From contig KB310836.1 in assembly GCA_000328365.1 (NCBI GenBank), forward strand, positions 291,132 to 355,131: DNA of 64,000 bases, given 5' to 3'. Below are positions 34,235-46,890 of this stretch, piece after piece (position 1 is the first letter of the stretch; each line of letters opens with the position of its first letter). Both the position numbers and the translations under genes were made by a program. The notes below the pieces were generated by a model. The model had not been told where the DNA came from. It did no database searches and saw nothing but the letters and a program-made list of their open reading frames with translations. The DNA is from Capitella teleta (lineage: Eukaryota; Annelida; Polychaeta; Capitellidae).

Positions 34235-34720
34235 AAGTTAATTAAAAGCTTTGATAAATAGATAAGTTTTCAATTTACGTTTAAAAGAAGACAGTGAATT
34301 AGATATTTTGATACGATGAGGTAAAACATTCCTTAAAATTGGGCCGCAAGATTGAAAACAACGGTGAAAATAAGAGTTGAAAGAAAATAGTTGGGTAAGT
34401 AAAAACTGTTCATTAGAACGGAGATCTCTTCCTGGTACATATAGTGATAAAAGTTCTTGTAGATAAACAGGGGTCATACCATTTAGACACTTATAATTAT
34501 ACAAGTAATAAAATTTTAAAATGGATTCTAAAAATAATGGGCAGCCAGTGGAGTTCTTTTAATACAGGGGTGATGTGCTCAAAACGTTTTGTGAAGGTTA
34601 AAATGCACGCGGCACAACACTTTGTAATTTGCTTAGAAGACGATTGGGTAAATTAAAATAAAGGGAGTTTCAATAATCAATTCTACTGATAATAAAAGCC
34701 TGAATGAGCTGTTCACAAGA
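34235..34720 (-). mobile_element. LINE fragment, end of reverse transcriptase ORF (CR1/L2-like)
   Basis: Minus-strand translation gives HITPVLKELHWLPI, then NYKCLNGMTPVYLQELLSLY, then SFKRKLKTYLF. This is the conserved C-terminal region that follows the reverse transcriptase of CR1/L2/Jockey-type LINEs. A frameshift lies between the first and second pieces, near 34500. The element is 5'-truncated. It is non-functional and moderately old. Confidence 0.85.
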
Positions 34721-37700
34721 TTGATATGATAAAAACTTTCTTATTTTTCCAGTATTATATAAATGATAATAGGCTGTTCTGCAGGTGGCATTTTGTATAG
34801 TTCTACTGAGAAAATAGTCATAGGAATACTATTCACAGGAATGGCAGCTGCTGTTCAGAAATGACACCAGCTGGTTTTTAACATCAGTGGCTGGCTAGCA
34901 GCTGGCTGACTACCAAATCAGCTGGCTAGAGCTGTTGTAGTAATTAGCGGCTGGCTGCATAAGTCACATACAAGGGCTTCCAACCAGGCAACGTGACGCA
35001 TCGGCGTAAAACGTGAATTTAATATGAAAAAAAAAAACGTCAGGATCGCATGAAGACAAGAACAAAAATATAAGCATAAAATATAATGTAATACAGTAAA
35101 ACTTGTATTAACGACCGCTTGTTTAAGACGATCATCTGTGTAAAACGATCACTTTATCTCTGTCCTGACACATTGGCTATGTTAATCACCATGACGAAGA
35201 CGACCACCTGTCCGAGGCGACCAGCGTCCAACCTATTGCAGTCCTGTATAAACTACCACTGTTCAACCTCATTAATTATCATAAATTGAGGAGCATCGCA
35301 GAGAAGTGCACACCCAGCTTATTGCTTAACTGAAAATACCTGAGGTATTCAATTAGGATCAACGCGTGATCAATCGTGCAGTTCACAAACTAGTTCAGCT
35401 TCTGTCAGTTGTGATTGAATTCGATATGCGTCAAAGTGATGTGAATATCAATCGACACTTTGGCAATGCATGAACGTGTGTTGATCACACAGTATGCGGT
35501 GCTCTCAATTTTTCAAAGCTTCATATTGGTTTTAATTGTTCCTCTGTTCTCAAGCATCTAATTAGATCAAACAACCCAACTGAAATCAACAATACGAAGA
35601 GCACACACTTGACTTATAATCATAGTATACGTCAGTAGATATTCTGTTGGCTGCTTGCCAACATGCCTAAAGACAACGAATTATCACTTAAGACTTGCGT
35701 CCAAGTCGTCTTAACGAAATTTGATTCAAGAATCTGACCTAGAAGTCTTCATAGAACGGTTTGAAAGCATGACTTCGTGAGTAACTGGATCAGTAAATAC
35801 TACTATAGCTAATACCAACACTTGAGACAGGACACGTGACCGGATTTCCGACGCATCACTATGGTAACAGCCACCAGACAATGACTCACACGCTGGTATT
35901 GGCATAAAGAAAATCCATCAGACTTATTACATTTAAGTGACAGTTTTACTTGGAAATGTGTTATTGAGGGTGTCAGAAAAATGCACACCAAAAGTACTTG
36001 CAATCAAAATAAAATTATATATTGGCTTATTGTTTTCTTTAAAAGTGGATGCACTCATCAAAGTTCTCCATTTAGAAGTATGTTTGCACTCATAGCCTAA
36101 GTATTCGATACAATCTGTGAATCAACTTAACATTGTAGCTGTAAGCACAGTAATGCTGATTCATTATCTGTGAACATAATCCGGACCCATTCACCAACGC
36201 ACCCAATTGCGTCAGATGTAGTGCTAGGTCATGAAGTTTGCGCAACAAAATTATCTGCTCTAAACTTACGGACATTTCAACGAATATTGCATTATTTTGT
36301 GGTTGATGAAACGATACGTTGAACGCTTTAAATTTTACAATGTCGTGTCATCGTACCGGTAATTGCTGGTCATCAATGTTTTGGTTTAGTGCATAAAACT
36401 CAATATAAAACATTGTCATAATAATAGATCCATGCCTTGTAGAATCACTCTACCTGATGTGTTTGCACTATGACTAACTATACACATGCATAAATATATG
36501 AATAACTTTCTATTCATTCGGATTCAGTTTCGATCAAAGAAAAAAATGCTCATACGTGGATAAGAATTTATTGGTGAGTCATTTGTTCAATGGCTTTATC
36601 GTATGAGCTGCCTCTTACAAGCATGCCGCAACGTAAACAAAAATAAAACCCAGGCAGGTATATTAGAGAAGATAAAACATGCTAGTCTAACAGGTCATGC
36701 TGTCATTCCTATAATTTATTACCTCGATATCGTCTCAACTGAAGTCTAGAGGAGTCCCCATCATAATAACCATAATGCAGTAACCATACACATTCGTCAG
36801 GTAAAGATTACATTTATGGTGGATGTCTCATTAAAGAAGAAACAGCCAAATGTTCATTACGTTATTATTTGCAAAGTTGCACTGTAATTTAGTGAACATT
36901 AATAAGGCTCTTGGAGGAAAAGTTTTGTATCTTAGTCTATATTGACGCTGGGGAATAATTCAACATTTTATCTGGCTCTGAGAAGCATTTGTGCTATCCG
37001 AAATTGGAATAAGGCTTTATAGACATCTGCCCTTTTTTCGACGTTCGATTTCGACGGACTACGTGACCCCGATTGGCATTGTGGTTACTCCTGGATAATT
37101 ATGTCTGCATGCGTGTTAATTAAATCAAGTTTCGTACTAGTATCAGGGTACCACGTACTTGATATTTTCCATGAGCATGAAGTACAATTTCCTGGCTTAG
37201 TCACTGAATATGCATGTTTAGGCCTGCACATTATTGCGTACTCAGACAAAGAAGCCTCAATCATATGCTCCCAAATAGTATACAGTAAAGCTCGTTATAA
37301 TGAACCTTCAGGGGCCATACAAAATTAGTTCGTAATATCAAGAGTTCTATATACGCGGAGAACATTAAAAAAATTCCGATTTTGTAATACGTTATGAATA
37401 TATCGTATACCAATCTCAATTCACCTTCAGTGCCCTTGGATCGACCCTATAACCACCACTCTACGTCATATAGTGTCGCGACTTAAACACGTGCATGGTT
37501 ACAGGTTATGGCAGAACATAGCATGCCGCCCTCTCTCATCTTTTGCATCATTCTCTACAGGTCATTTGGTTGGACAAAGTAGCTTAATGTTATATAAACG
37601 TTTCATCAAACACAGGCGGCTCGCGTTATATTTACGTTTGCCGCCCACACCTGAACAATTTCCATATTACCGGATTAGTAATCCGCCTTACAGGCGGAAT

Positions 37701-37832
37701 CTAAAAATAGGCCTCCAACGCTGCCTACAAAAGCAACAACCAGAGCGACATTCGCACATGGTGGTTATTGTATTACACGCATATAACCATCCCAAGTAAA
37801 ATACACTCGGTCCTATAACCACGCGGCATAAT
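34721..37832. other. Intergenic with a CAGCTGGC cluster and pogo-like ends
   Basis: Bases 34846-34965 hold several copies of AGCTGGCTAG-like words containing the E-box CAGCTG. At 35094 ACAGTAAAACTTGTATTAAC and at 37286 ACAGTAAAGCTCGTTATAAT resemble the terminal repeats of pogo/Tigger-type elements. A matching inverted end was not identified for either, and no transposase is visible. Otherwise AT-rich with no supported gene. Confidence 0.4.
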
Positions 37833-37871
37833 ATGTTTAGTGCTTCACCTGAGCGCTGCGTCACCCAAATC

Positions 37872-39946
37872 ATGGCTGCAGAAAGTCAGCGTCGCAAGAT
37901 ATCTCGTCTGACTGCTGTGTTCACTGTTTTCATTCTCTTGTTAACGTTGGTTAACTTTGCTGCAGTTCTCTACTTGAGCCTCTCGTTGAGTGATGTGAAG
38001 GAGAAGCTTGCTCAACTGCAATCGATTGGATCTGATGGTCAATCTCGTGAAATCAGCGAAATCGAATACTCTTCGCTTTCGGATCGCAGTTCAAGGCGGA
38101 CTAAGAGAACCTCGGATTCTAATTCATCTCTTGACTTCAAGGAACTCAGTTTACGCTTATTGAATGGGGCAATCCAAGCTAAACTGCACGAGTGTTTATC
38201 TGGTAAGTGATGTGTGATACATCCAGTTGCGCACATTTTCTTTCATTGGTTTATTGATCATGACGTCACGATGACCTTGACTACTTCTCTCTCCATTGTA
38301 CTATAATTTGCTGTAATAATTTAGCAATGATTATCACAACAATCATAAACATGAACGCGTTTAAAGATTTAGCACATAATTATTCTTATTCCTGGGTTAA
38401 GCGTCTGTAGCAAAATATGGCACTGTGGCAACGTGGGTTCTATTAGTTCCGAAGCACCAAAAGCGTTAATCTAAGGATTCTCACTTGAACTGGTTTTTAT
38501 ATATTCCTCAATTTCAAACTCAACTTTGCATTGTATTTTCAGACGGAACTCGGCGGAAAACAAATAAAACCGACAATGAAAAAGTAAGTACAGAGCGAAA
38601 TTATGAAGTTGGCTATGAGTATTGTGTTGAACAGAAGAAGAGGCGCTCGAGTCGCTTGGTCCGAAATATCCACATCGTCAGTTCAGTGGACAGGATTCGG
38701 GATTCCATTGTGCAGACATCTGATCAGGAGAAGTTCCTCCAATACAGTTGAGTCTAAGCTTGTTCACCAAAGAATTGTTAATAATCGACCTCCTTCTTGT
38801 TTTAGTTGAGGTGAGCGTCATTGGTGGCACTTTTCACCGCATTCGAGGATTCCAACCAGGTAAAATAAATAAATAAATGAATAAATAATTCATTTTGGTA
38901 TAGCGCAAAATCCACCGCTGCCCATAAATCACGAAAATTTATTTCATTGGTTATAAGGTCCCCGTTTAAAGTCCCAACCTAAGAAGAGACTGTACTCTGG
39001 TATGTAGTCACCCTTACCCTTGGATTGAAAATCCAACGCTCTACCACTGAGTCACATGGGTAAATAGCAGTTATTCACCTATAGCATTCTGATTTACATC
39101 ATTTTAACACCTTTTTTTCCATCACTCAGGGCTAGAGAAGGGCCTCAGAGGTCTTTGGAAAGTTGACCAGGAACATTCTTTACAAGGTCACATCGGACCC
39201 AATCAGCTGTTTGATGATTCTCAAATAGACAATGGCAAAGTCATCGTGCAAGAGTCTGGCATATACTTGATTTACTTTCAGGTGAAAAACCTTCTCATAA
39301 TTGTCAGGTTAGGTAAGCAATAAACATTGCTTGCAATTCGTTTAAAGAGGACCGACATCCGGTTGCGCTGAAATTTCAACGACGGACAAAAGGCCTTTCA
39401 TTCTTCAAGTGCATACATTTCAAAAGTCAAATATGCCTTACTACATAATCAAATAATTAATCAATGGATGTATTTATAAAATGCAAGAGGCATACACAAC
39501 TATGCTTTGAACAGGTAAAGTTATAACACCTGTAAAAAAATCATTAGAATCATAAGGGTTAGTTTCAAGTCATCGATCTAGAATGTTCCTTAATCCACAG
39601 AAGTCCTCTTCAAATTATTTATATATCTACATCTCCTCTGCAGGTCATATTCCAGACGTCAGCTGAAAGAAATCTCCATCAGTCCGTAGATCTGATGAAC
39701 GGTGACGATTCCCTTGCCTCTTGTGTTGTTTTGGAGAGTTTCTCTCGTGATAACCCCACGTCAAATACTCCGAGTCTAACCAACAGCGGAGACTCACACG
39801 TTTCATCCGTATTCCAGCCGTGCGCGTCGACCATCGTCGTGCACCTGCGCGAAGGGAGCTCTCTTGGTCTGTCCAATTTGTATCACAACCGCTGGATCCT
39901 GCCCGCAGAGCACCTCACATTCTGGGGCATCACTAAATTACATTGA
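37872..39946 (+). CDS. TNF-superfamily ligand, five coding exons
   Basis: Inferred exons: 37872-38202, 38543-38583, 38811-38859, 39130-39281, 39644-39946, all with GT-AG introns and compatible phases, giving 291 residues. It is a type II membrane protein. A short basic N-tail (QRRKISR) precedes a transmembrane segment at residues 13-36. A stalk with a furin-type site RRTKR at 75-79 follows, then a C-terminal TNF homology domain from about residue 125 (VSVIGGTFHRI, SGIYLIYFQVIFQTS, ending LTFWGITKL). The layout predicts a cell-surface ligand that can be shed as a soluble trimer. An in-frame ATG lies 13 codons upstream (37833); 37872 is preferred because it gives the usual short cytoplasmic tail. 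The exon 3 start uses the second of two close AGs; the first (38805) would break the frame unless another exon exists. EDA, TRAIL or other subgroup is not assignable by eye. Confidence 0.85.
38985..39060 (-). repeat. tRNA-Glu-like remnant in a TNF-ligand intron
   Basis: Minus-strand sequence reads like a tRNA 5' half: CTCAGTGGTAGAGCG (A box), then a 5-bp anticodon stem TTGGA/TCCAA around a 7-base loop with TTC. The 3' half lacks a T-arm GGTTCGA, so this is a degenerate tRNA or SINE head, not a working gene. Confidence 0.55.
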
Positions 39947-39977
39947 TATTAGTCAGGGTTCGGTTTCCGGCAGCCAG

Positions 39978-40029
39978 AAACCTGTTTCCGGCACGGAAAC
40001 AGGTTTTCCGTACTAATATTATTAGTACG
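39978..40029. promoter_or_regulatory. Two adjacent hairpins in the probable 3' UTR of the TNF ligand
   Basis: Bases 39978-40006 form a perfect 13-bp stem (AAACCTGTTTCCG with CGGAAACAGGTTT) around the triloop GCA. Immediately after, 40009-40029 forms a 9-bp stem (CGTACTAAT with ATTAGTACG) around ATT. They begin 32 bases after the stop codon. Vertebrate TNF mRNAs carry a short triloop stem in the 3' UTR that recruits Roquin, but there the loop is pyrimidine-purine-pyrimidine, and here it is GCA. A structural role in the mRNA is possible; a repeat origin is the alternative. Confidence 0.45.
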
Positions 40030-41759
40030 TGGACGTAATCTCGCATTCATAAACGATAAAGCATTATTGAATATACCTGTATTTTTATTTTATTTTTATT
40101 TTTTATAGATGTGGTTTTTTTTTTTTGGTTTTTTTTTGTCATAATGACATATTGCTCTTGATGTTTCCACCTTCTGGTGGTGTGCATGGAACACGTACGT
40201 AATTCACAATGGGTCAACATTCTTTTGTACATGGAAAAGGTGCATTGCTTTGTAACTACAATGTGATTTTCTTGTTTGATTTGTCCCATTTCTAATCGAA
40301 GCAACCAAGAATCAAAACGTTTTATTGAAGTGAGTTATGATGACAAGCCTACAAACAAAGATCTCCACTACTACCTAGAGTGCTCGCAGGCACGGGTGCA
40401 TTCCGCCATTGCGCGTTACACTCTTGGGGGCTCTGCAAACGAGCACGAAACACGAAAATCGTCAGTAGATGCCACAAGCATAACGCACTTGGTGATCATA
40501 ACGCACACATCGGCATAACGCATTCAGCGATTATAACGTACGAAATCGTCAAAGTTGTAATAAAAGCCCATGTTTTTATCAGCTTAACCAGAGAATAATA
40601 AATTTAATACTTTTTTGTTGTTGGTTCCTTGCAGAATATAATAACAAAAACGATAAGGAAGCGTTTAATAGTTATTTGTACTTATATTTAACTCATAAAA
40701 GTCCACTTATTAGGTATTTCCACAAATCTCAAAACTATATAATAATTATATGATTCAATATATGATCATGAACTCAATCAATGAACAAGTAATAATATAA
40801 AAATAATGCTAGCTCTATAAAATATGCAATCAAAAGAACATGATTGATAGCAGTAATACAATGTCAGTAACAGATGAAAGCCAGCACAATGGACCTGGTT
40901 AAAAATACTAATGATATAAAATTAACAGAATAAAACACCTACTTAAAAACAATTTATTTGTCGTAATCCACTAATCCAAGCATTTCCATTCGATTTGTGT
41001 CCCAATCGAGATGCTCCAGAATCGACTTTGCATCAAACATGAGGCTGCATCTGTACATTTGCTGATCCCCTATGCAATTTATCATTGAGTGTTGCAGAGT
41101 TTGCTGGGATAATGAAGGATAATGGAATAAAGTTGGCTGAGCCATCTGTTGACACATGTTGATCTGAGAAAAGACAGTCGTGAGAGAATCTTCATTAATC
41201 AAGAAAGCATTCACCATTTCAATTTAATGAATTAATAAATGATAATGATAAAAGTCATTTCATACACAGGGTGTATGTATAGTCCCACCCTCTCGAGGTT
41301 TTCTTCTCTTTTGTTTTGTTTTTTTTGTTTTTTTTTTTTTTGTTTTTTTTTGTTTTTTTTTTTGTGAAAATGTGACGCCCTTAAATTAATTATTTCTTCA
41401 TTTAAAATCAGCCAGCAGATATTGATCACGTTTACCTAGCTACACAATGCTGTAAAGAACAGCCTGATAATAGTACCAGGATCTGCAAAACACAAAACTC
41501 TGAAGGCTAGTGACAAGAAAATCTTCAATATAAAGAGATATCAAAGTGAAAATAAGAAATTATAGTGAACCAAAAACAAACCATCTCCCATAAACAAACT
41601 GATGCAGCTGAAAAGAATTCAATTTCAAATAAACTTCAGCTTGTAATTGAGAAATTAGGAACGTAAGACAATGTTGAGTGTTTGACGTACCACGGTATAC
41701 CTTCACTCCACACTTCAACCTTTCTAGTCCTATGTATTCAACAACCAAAGATTGCTGCG
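40030..41759. other. Intergenic with ATAACG-rich patch
   Basis: T-rich low complexity lies at 40080-40140 and 41300-41365. Bases 40478-40550 contain four close CATAACGC or ATAACG words. No gene was recognised; small open frames lack domains. Confidence 0.4.
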
Positions 41760-42440
41760 CCATTTGGTGATCCTCTAACACTACAACTGGATAACTGTGA
41801 GCTTGTGCCCAATGCTACAGTGCTACCTTGGTGTGCTGTTTGACTCTGGAGATGCAGATCAACGCTGTTTGCAAGTCTGCTTATTACGAGATCCATAAAA
41901 TATGGTGCATCCGAGACTATATCGACTGTGATGTGCTGAGAGCTCTGGTACAATGGCAAGTCATTTCACGTGTCGATTTCTGTAACTGTCTCTACCATGG
42001 ACTACATGTCGCCATCAGAAACCGCCTCCAACGCGTACAAAGTGCAGCCACTTGCTTAATTATTAAAGGCAAAAAGTTTGATCACATCACTCCAGTCTTT
42101 AAGTATCTACATTGGCTCCCTATTGAATTTCGGGTGAATTATAAAATCATTTCATGACTTTTAAAATTATTAAAGGACTGGCACCGCTATACCTACAAGA
42201 CTTAATTGCTCCATATGATAACTATCTCACCCGGCAGAATTACCGACTGAACAGTTATGGTGGCCGTGTATTTTCGGTTGTGGCGCCTCTACTCCGGAAT
42301 GAATTGCCTCGAGACATTCGGAACTGCGACAGCATTATTATTTTTAAACGGAAATTGAAAACATTCTAGTTTAATCAGGCTTTTAATTCCTGGATCGTTT
42401 TTATTTATTTGTCGAAATTGTTTTTACTTGTAACGCCTTT
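41760..42440 (+). mobile_element. LINE fragment, end of reverse transcriptase ORF (CR1/L2-like)
   Basis: Plus-strand translation gives NAVCKSAYYEIHKIWCIRDY, VISRVDFCNCLYHGL, RLQRVQSAATCLI and DHITPVFKYLHWLPI, then after a frameshift near 42155 FKIIKGLAPLYLQDL and IIIFKRKLKTF. This order is that of the C-terminal part of CR1/L2/Jockey-type LINE ORF2. The copy is 5'-truncated. It belongs to the same general class as the minus-strand piece at 34.2-34.7 kb but is a separate insertion. Confidence 0.9.
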
Positions 42441-43635
42441 GAAAAGTTTTATCTTGCAAGGAGCGTTTTATATGAATACATTTTTAATATTATAGTTAAC
42501 CAGCGAAACTTGATTCTTCTTCTTGGTACTTTTTTCTTGCTTTTCAATATGAATGCAACAGGCTCCTCAGGCAATTTCCAGGTTGAGTTCCAAATGAACG
42601 AGTCTATATGATTGAAAGAGGACACTTTAATCATACGTGTATTTGGAACTTATTGGCACTTCTTAATGAGAATTAAGTATATGCTCATGTAGCTGTCATA
42701 CTACAGCGAGACGTCCTTGGTCTCACCCGATTTATTTAGGTCCTTGGACTTCATCACAAATTCCTTAATTAATATGGAATATGAACGAGGAAACAACGAA
42801 CTATGTTCAAATATGTGGCTGAGTCGCTGTCTGTGATTATCTGTGATATTGAACTAGTAACAGTTTTCGTGAGTAAGCGCTGAACGTTTTATTTATGTAC
42901 GTAGACCATATGATATACCATATAATATTATTCAATTACTCATAGGACTCACAGTATTATGAGTATAAGCAGTGATCCACAAGACTATTCACGGTGACTA
43001 GGTCACGACATATATAGAAATCTAGTAATGCAACGTATACACAGTATGATCAAGAGGTCATGATCGATTAACTCACCAAGTCAGCGAATGTCACTGTACT
43101 AAGAGTAATTGATAATTTGACAGTGACACTCATACTGCACTAACTGCTGTCTACTCAGTAGGGCCTATATATATACTCACTCAGTCACTATCATAATGAT
43201 GACTATATTATATGATATATGGCTGCGTGACTGTCAAGTCTCAGGTCTCAGTTTGTCACTCTGTGACTAAGTCACTGACGCGTCGTGAGAGGCAGTTCAG
43301 CTGGATAATACATGCAATGAGACCTGCGTTTGAATGACCTATGCACCTGTGAAAATTGTGATTCGTATCTGCACTTCATCAGTTGCCACAATCCCGAACG
43401 ACAACCTTTTTCACCACGTTCACACACCCAATTAAGAGAGCGATAATGGGCCGTTTCACACTCCTGTTGCTACGACGCGGGACAAATTCCATCTTTCTAG
43501 CTATTCCTGCATATTTTCCGTAAAGGCCCCTTTCAAGTGCATCGATCGATTTCATTTGCGCCCCTGACCGAGTTAATACTTAATCGAGAGTGTCTTTATT
43601 GAAATCTCCAAAAATCCCTCCTGCAATATAACTCC
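42441..43635. repeat. Foldback-type repeat region with TGACTGAG words
   Basis: CATACTACAGCGAGACGTCC at 42697 begins a copy of the ~60-bp end motif seen at 2.2-2.5 kb. Its inverted partner lies at 45250-45315. The interval 42820-43290 is packed with short palindromic words built on GTGACT/AGTCAC and CACTCAGTCAC. The pair could be the two ends of one large foldback element later invaded by other repeats. Confidence 0.4.
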
Positions 43636-43800
43636 GATTATCGGTGTTAAATATAAACCACCAAATGCCGACATCCAAACATTTATTGCTAAAATGATTG
43701 AGATTCTCAACAAATTACGAAGCACTCGTAAACACTGTTACATCATGGGTGACTTCAACCTTGACCTCATTTTACACGAGACTAATGCTAATACTAAAAT
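43636..43800 (+). mobile_element. LINE fragment, endonuclease domain
   Basis: The frame reading VKYKPPNADIQTFIAKMIEI, then LNKLRSTRKHCYIMGDFNLDL, is the central part of an apurinic-type endonuclease of a non-LTR retrotransposon. The YxPP and GDFNLDL motifs are diagnostic. Neither the rest of the endonuclease nor a reverse transcriptase follows. Confidence 0.85.
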
Positions 43801-44403
<603 letters not shown>

Positions 44404-45703
44404 ACAGAATCACGACTTCCGCTTCCCACAATTTTTCTTCCGGAGAACTAACCTATATTCACGCCAAACTTCAAATCTCCGTGTCAATGAGTTCGTATAA
44501 CCTTTCGAACAACCTTCGAATCGTAGAGCGAACGCATCGTGACGCCTACACCCGCGATATTATTCACTGGTCTGATTCACTGCTGGGGACTTTTCATCGC
44601 GTAGACGAACGGTGGCCCTGCCCCGTTAGCCACATAATTATGTACGTGGCTCTTGAAAGCAATGCAAATAGAAACATTTTTGAACATCAAAAAGCACCTG
44701 CTGCTTCACTTTGATTGGGAGAAATCGTCTGCGGTTCGATGGCTCCCTCTGGCTGATCGTCATCATGTTTCCTAAGCATAGCGTAATACGTGAATGATTA
44801 TGAAATGGTGCACACAAAAGAGATGCCCCTTAAATGATAATTGGTAATCATTAACACCGCATCTGGAACTGAGATTATACACTGCGTACAGCCTTTACAT
44901 GCAGTGATCAAGGCTCACTGTGACCGGGAGAGTACGTCACTGTACATGCAAGTATTGGGCGAGGAAATATTCACAATGTTATGTGAGTGCTAGAGATTGT
45001 CAATTCAATTTCGAGTTTGAATCATCTGAGAATGTGAGATATACTAGTATATGCTGATCGAGTCAACTGGTTAGTGACTGACGGACTGAGTGAATGCACT
45101 GATTCATAGTAAAACAGTATCATGAGACTGACTGACTGAGTATCACTCAGTTACCGTGGAGTAGGAACAGGCCACAGGAGAGGGGAACAGGCCTAGCCCC
45201 CCCCCCCCCTTTCAATGTAGGAGTGGGTTGGTCATGCAGTGTCGTGCGTAATAGCACAGATAAATCTGGCGAGGTCTGTATACCTCATGGGGTCTCGCTG
45301 TAGTCAGTAGTGTAGTATCATAATACTAGTGTCATTCATTGTATCATGTATGATGTATGTCAGTTACGTGAGTATGTACACTATTACCATACAGTGGCAG
45401 TGTAATTGTGGGATATATGCAAGTATCTTAGCTGTTACTGTTGTCAGTTTTATTTTAGATTACCTCTTTCAACTGAAGAATGAGGTGATGCTCCTCTGAG
45501 GGAGGCGGGGGGGGGGGGGGCAGACATCAAATTTTTCCCCAAATCGAAAGCGCCTCTATAGTGTTTGCGTTATGATTCTAAGTCATTTGCCTTCTTGGGA
45601 GAACTGAGGGGAGAAGGACAAAGGCAGTGTAGCATAGTATCATTAATATGGAACTATCATACAATTTCGTACATACGAATACCAAAAATAATGACTGATT
45701 CTC
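44404..45703. other. Intergenic with inverted foldback end
   Basis: Includes the minus-orientation copy of the ~60-bp foldback end at 45250-45315 (AGATAAATCTGGCGAGGTCT to TCTCGCTGTAGT), further TGACTGAC words around 45070-45160, and homopolymer runs of C (45199-45209) and G (45508-45521). No gene. Confidence 0.4.
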
Positions 45704-45753
45704 NNNNNNNNNNNNNNNNNNNNNNNNNNNNNNNNNNNNNNNNNNNNNNNNNN
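45704..45753. other. Assembly gap, 50 unknown bases
   Basis: Run of N of a round size, probably a placeholder of unknown true length. Confidence 1.
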
Positions 45754-46440
45754 ATCCTCTTGTTCCTTCATCCAGCTGAACTTTTCATCTTTCTTCAGTA
45801 ACTTGTACAAAGGCGCTAGCTCTTTGGACAAATTTGGCAAGAACCTTGCATAGTGATTGAGAAGGCCCAGGTAGCTCCTAAGCTGCTCCACTGAAGTTGG
45901 TCGAGGTGCCTCCTTCACAGCTTTCACTTTGCTCTCCATCGTACGCAGTCCTTGATGATCAATTCGGTGTCCCAGGTAGTCAATTTCACTTTGGAAGAAT
46001 GCGCATTTGTTCTTCTTAACTTTTGCTCCTGCTTGAAGAAGTCTGTCCAAAACTTCAACCAATGCCTTCTTGTGAGCTTCGTCATCCTGTAACCAAGATG
46101 TCATCCAGGTAAGTGCACACTCCAGGTATTCCCTGTAACAGGGTGTCCATCGCTCTCTGGAAAATTCCAGGACTTGAAGCAACGCCATATGGCAAGCGCT
46201 TGTACCAGTACAGTCCTCTATGTGTGTTCACTGTCACCAGCTCCTGTGATGCTTCGTCCAAGGGAACTTGCAGGTAAGCATTCGACAGATCTAGTTTGGT
46301 GAATTTCTCTCCGCCAGCCAGCTTCGCATAGAGGTCCTCTATTGCTGGTATTGGATACTGATCCACCTGGCACTCTCTGTTGACTGTTACACTGTAGTCT
46401 CCACACAATCGAATCGCGGCCGTGCACTAGGGATGCTGGA
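45754..46440 (-). mobile_element. Ty3/Gypsy LTR-retrotransposon fossil, reverse transcriptase region
   Basis: Minus-strand pol piece showing the reverse transcriptase domain and the start of the segment leading to RNase H. It is less decayed than the Gypsy fossil at 20.7-22.4 kb and belongs to a different lineage by its sequence. It is broken, with at least one break. It is truncated at one side by the assembly gap and at the other by the Tc1-like element. LTRs are not seen. Confidence 0.9.
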
Positions 46441-46890
46441 TTTCCATCACTGGATAGCACGCACTTTCAATTTCCAAACAAAAAATATCCGTCGCTTAAG
46501 GAACAAGTTTGCAAATACCGGAATTTTTTATGATCGCCAGAGGTCTGTGAGACCTAGAGTGACGAAAAGGAGGCAGGATAGGATGATCCAGAGAATCAAC
46601 CTCAGGTACAGGTATTGTACAGCTGTTCAAACAGCTGCATGCCAGAAAGATGTCCTTGGACGCTCTATCAGTGACTCAACTGTTATTCGACGTCTGCTTG
46701 AAGGAGGGTTAAATTGTCCTCCACCTTTCCTAGGCATAATTTAGCATAATAACGTTCATCTACATGCTGCAAGAGGCACAAGGGATTTTCTGAGAGGTGA
46801 GAAATCTAAGGCATGGCTATGGGAGAGCTCATTCTCCCAATCGAAGTCCCATTGACTATCTCTGGGGTGAGCTGGGGCGAGGAGGCCACA
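46433..46890 (+). mobile_element. Tc1-like DNA transposon, internally deleted
   Basis: 46433-46744 encodes the N-terminal DNA-binding region of a Tc1-type transposase: IRRLRNKFANTG, DRQRSVRPRVTKRRQDRMIQ and ISDSTVIRRLLEGGL. After 46745 the catalytic core is missing. The C-terminal signature then appears at about 46825-46880 in another frame (AHSPNRSPIDYLWGELGR). Joining of the two ends with loss of the middle is the usual form of a non-autonomous derivative. It abuts the Gypsy fossil and may have inserted into it. Terminal repeats were not identified. Confidence 0.8.

Noticed and set aside
38985-39060. tRNA-Glu gene
   Set aside because: Only the 5' half and anticodon arm are present; no T-arm or B box.
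39978-40006. Direct homologue of the vertebrate TNF Roquin stem-loop
   Set aside because: The stem fits but the GCA triloop does not match the required loop class; kept only as an analogous structure.
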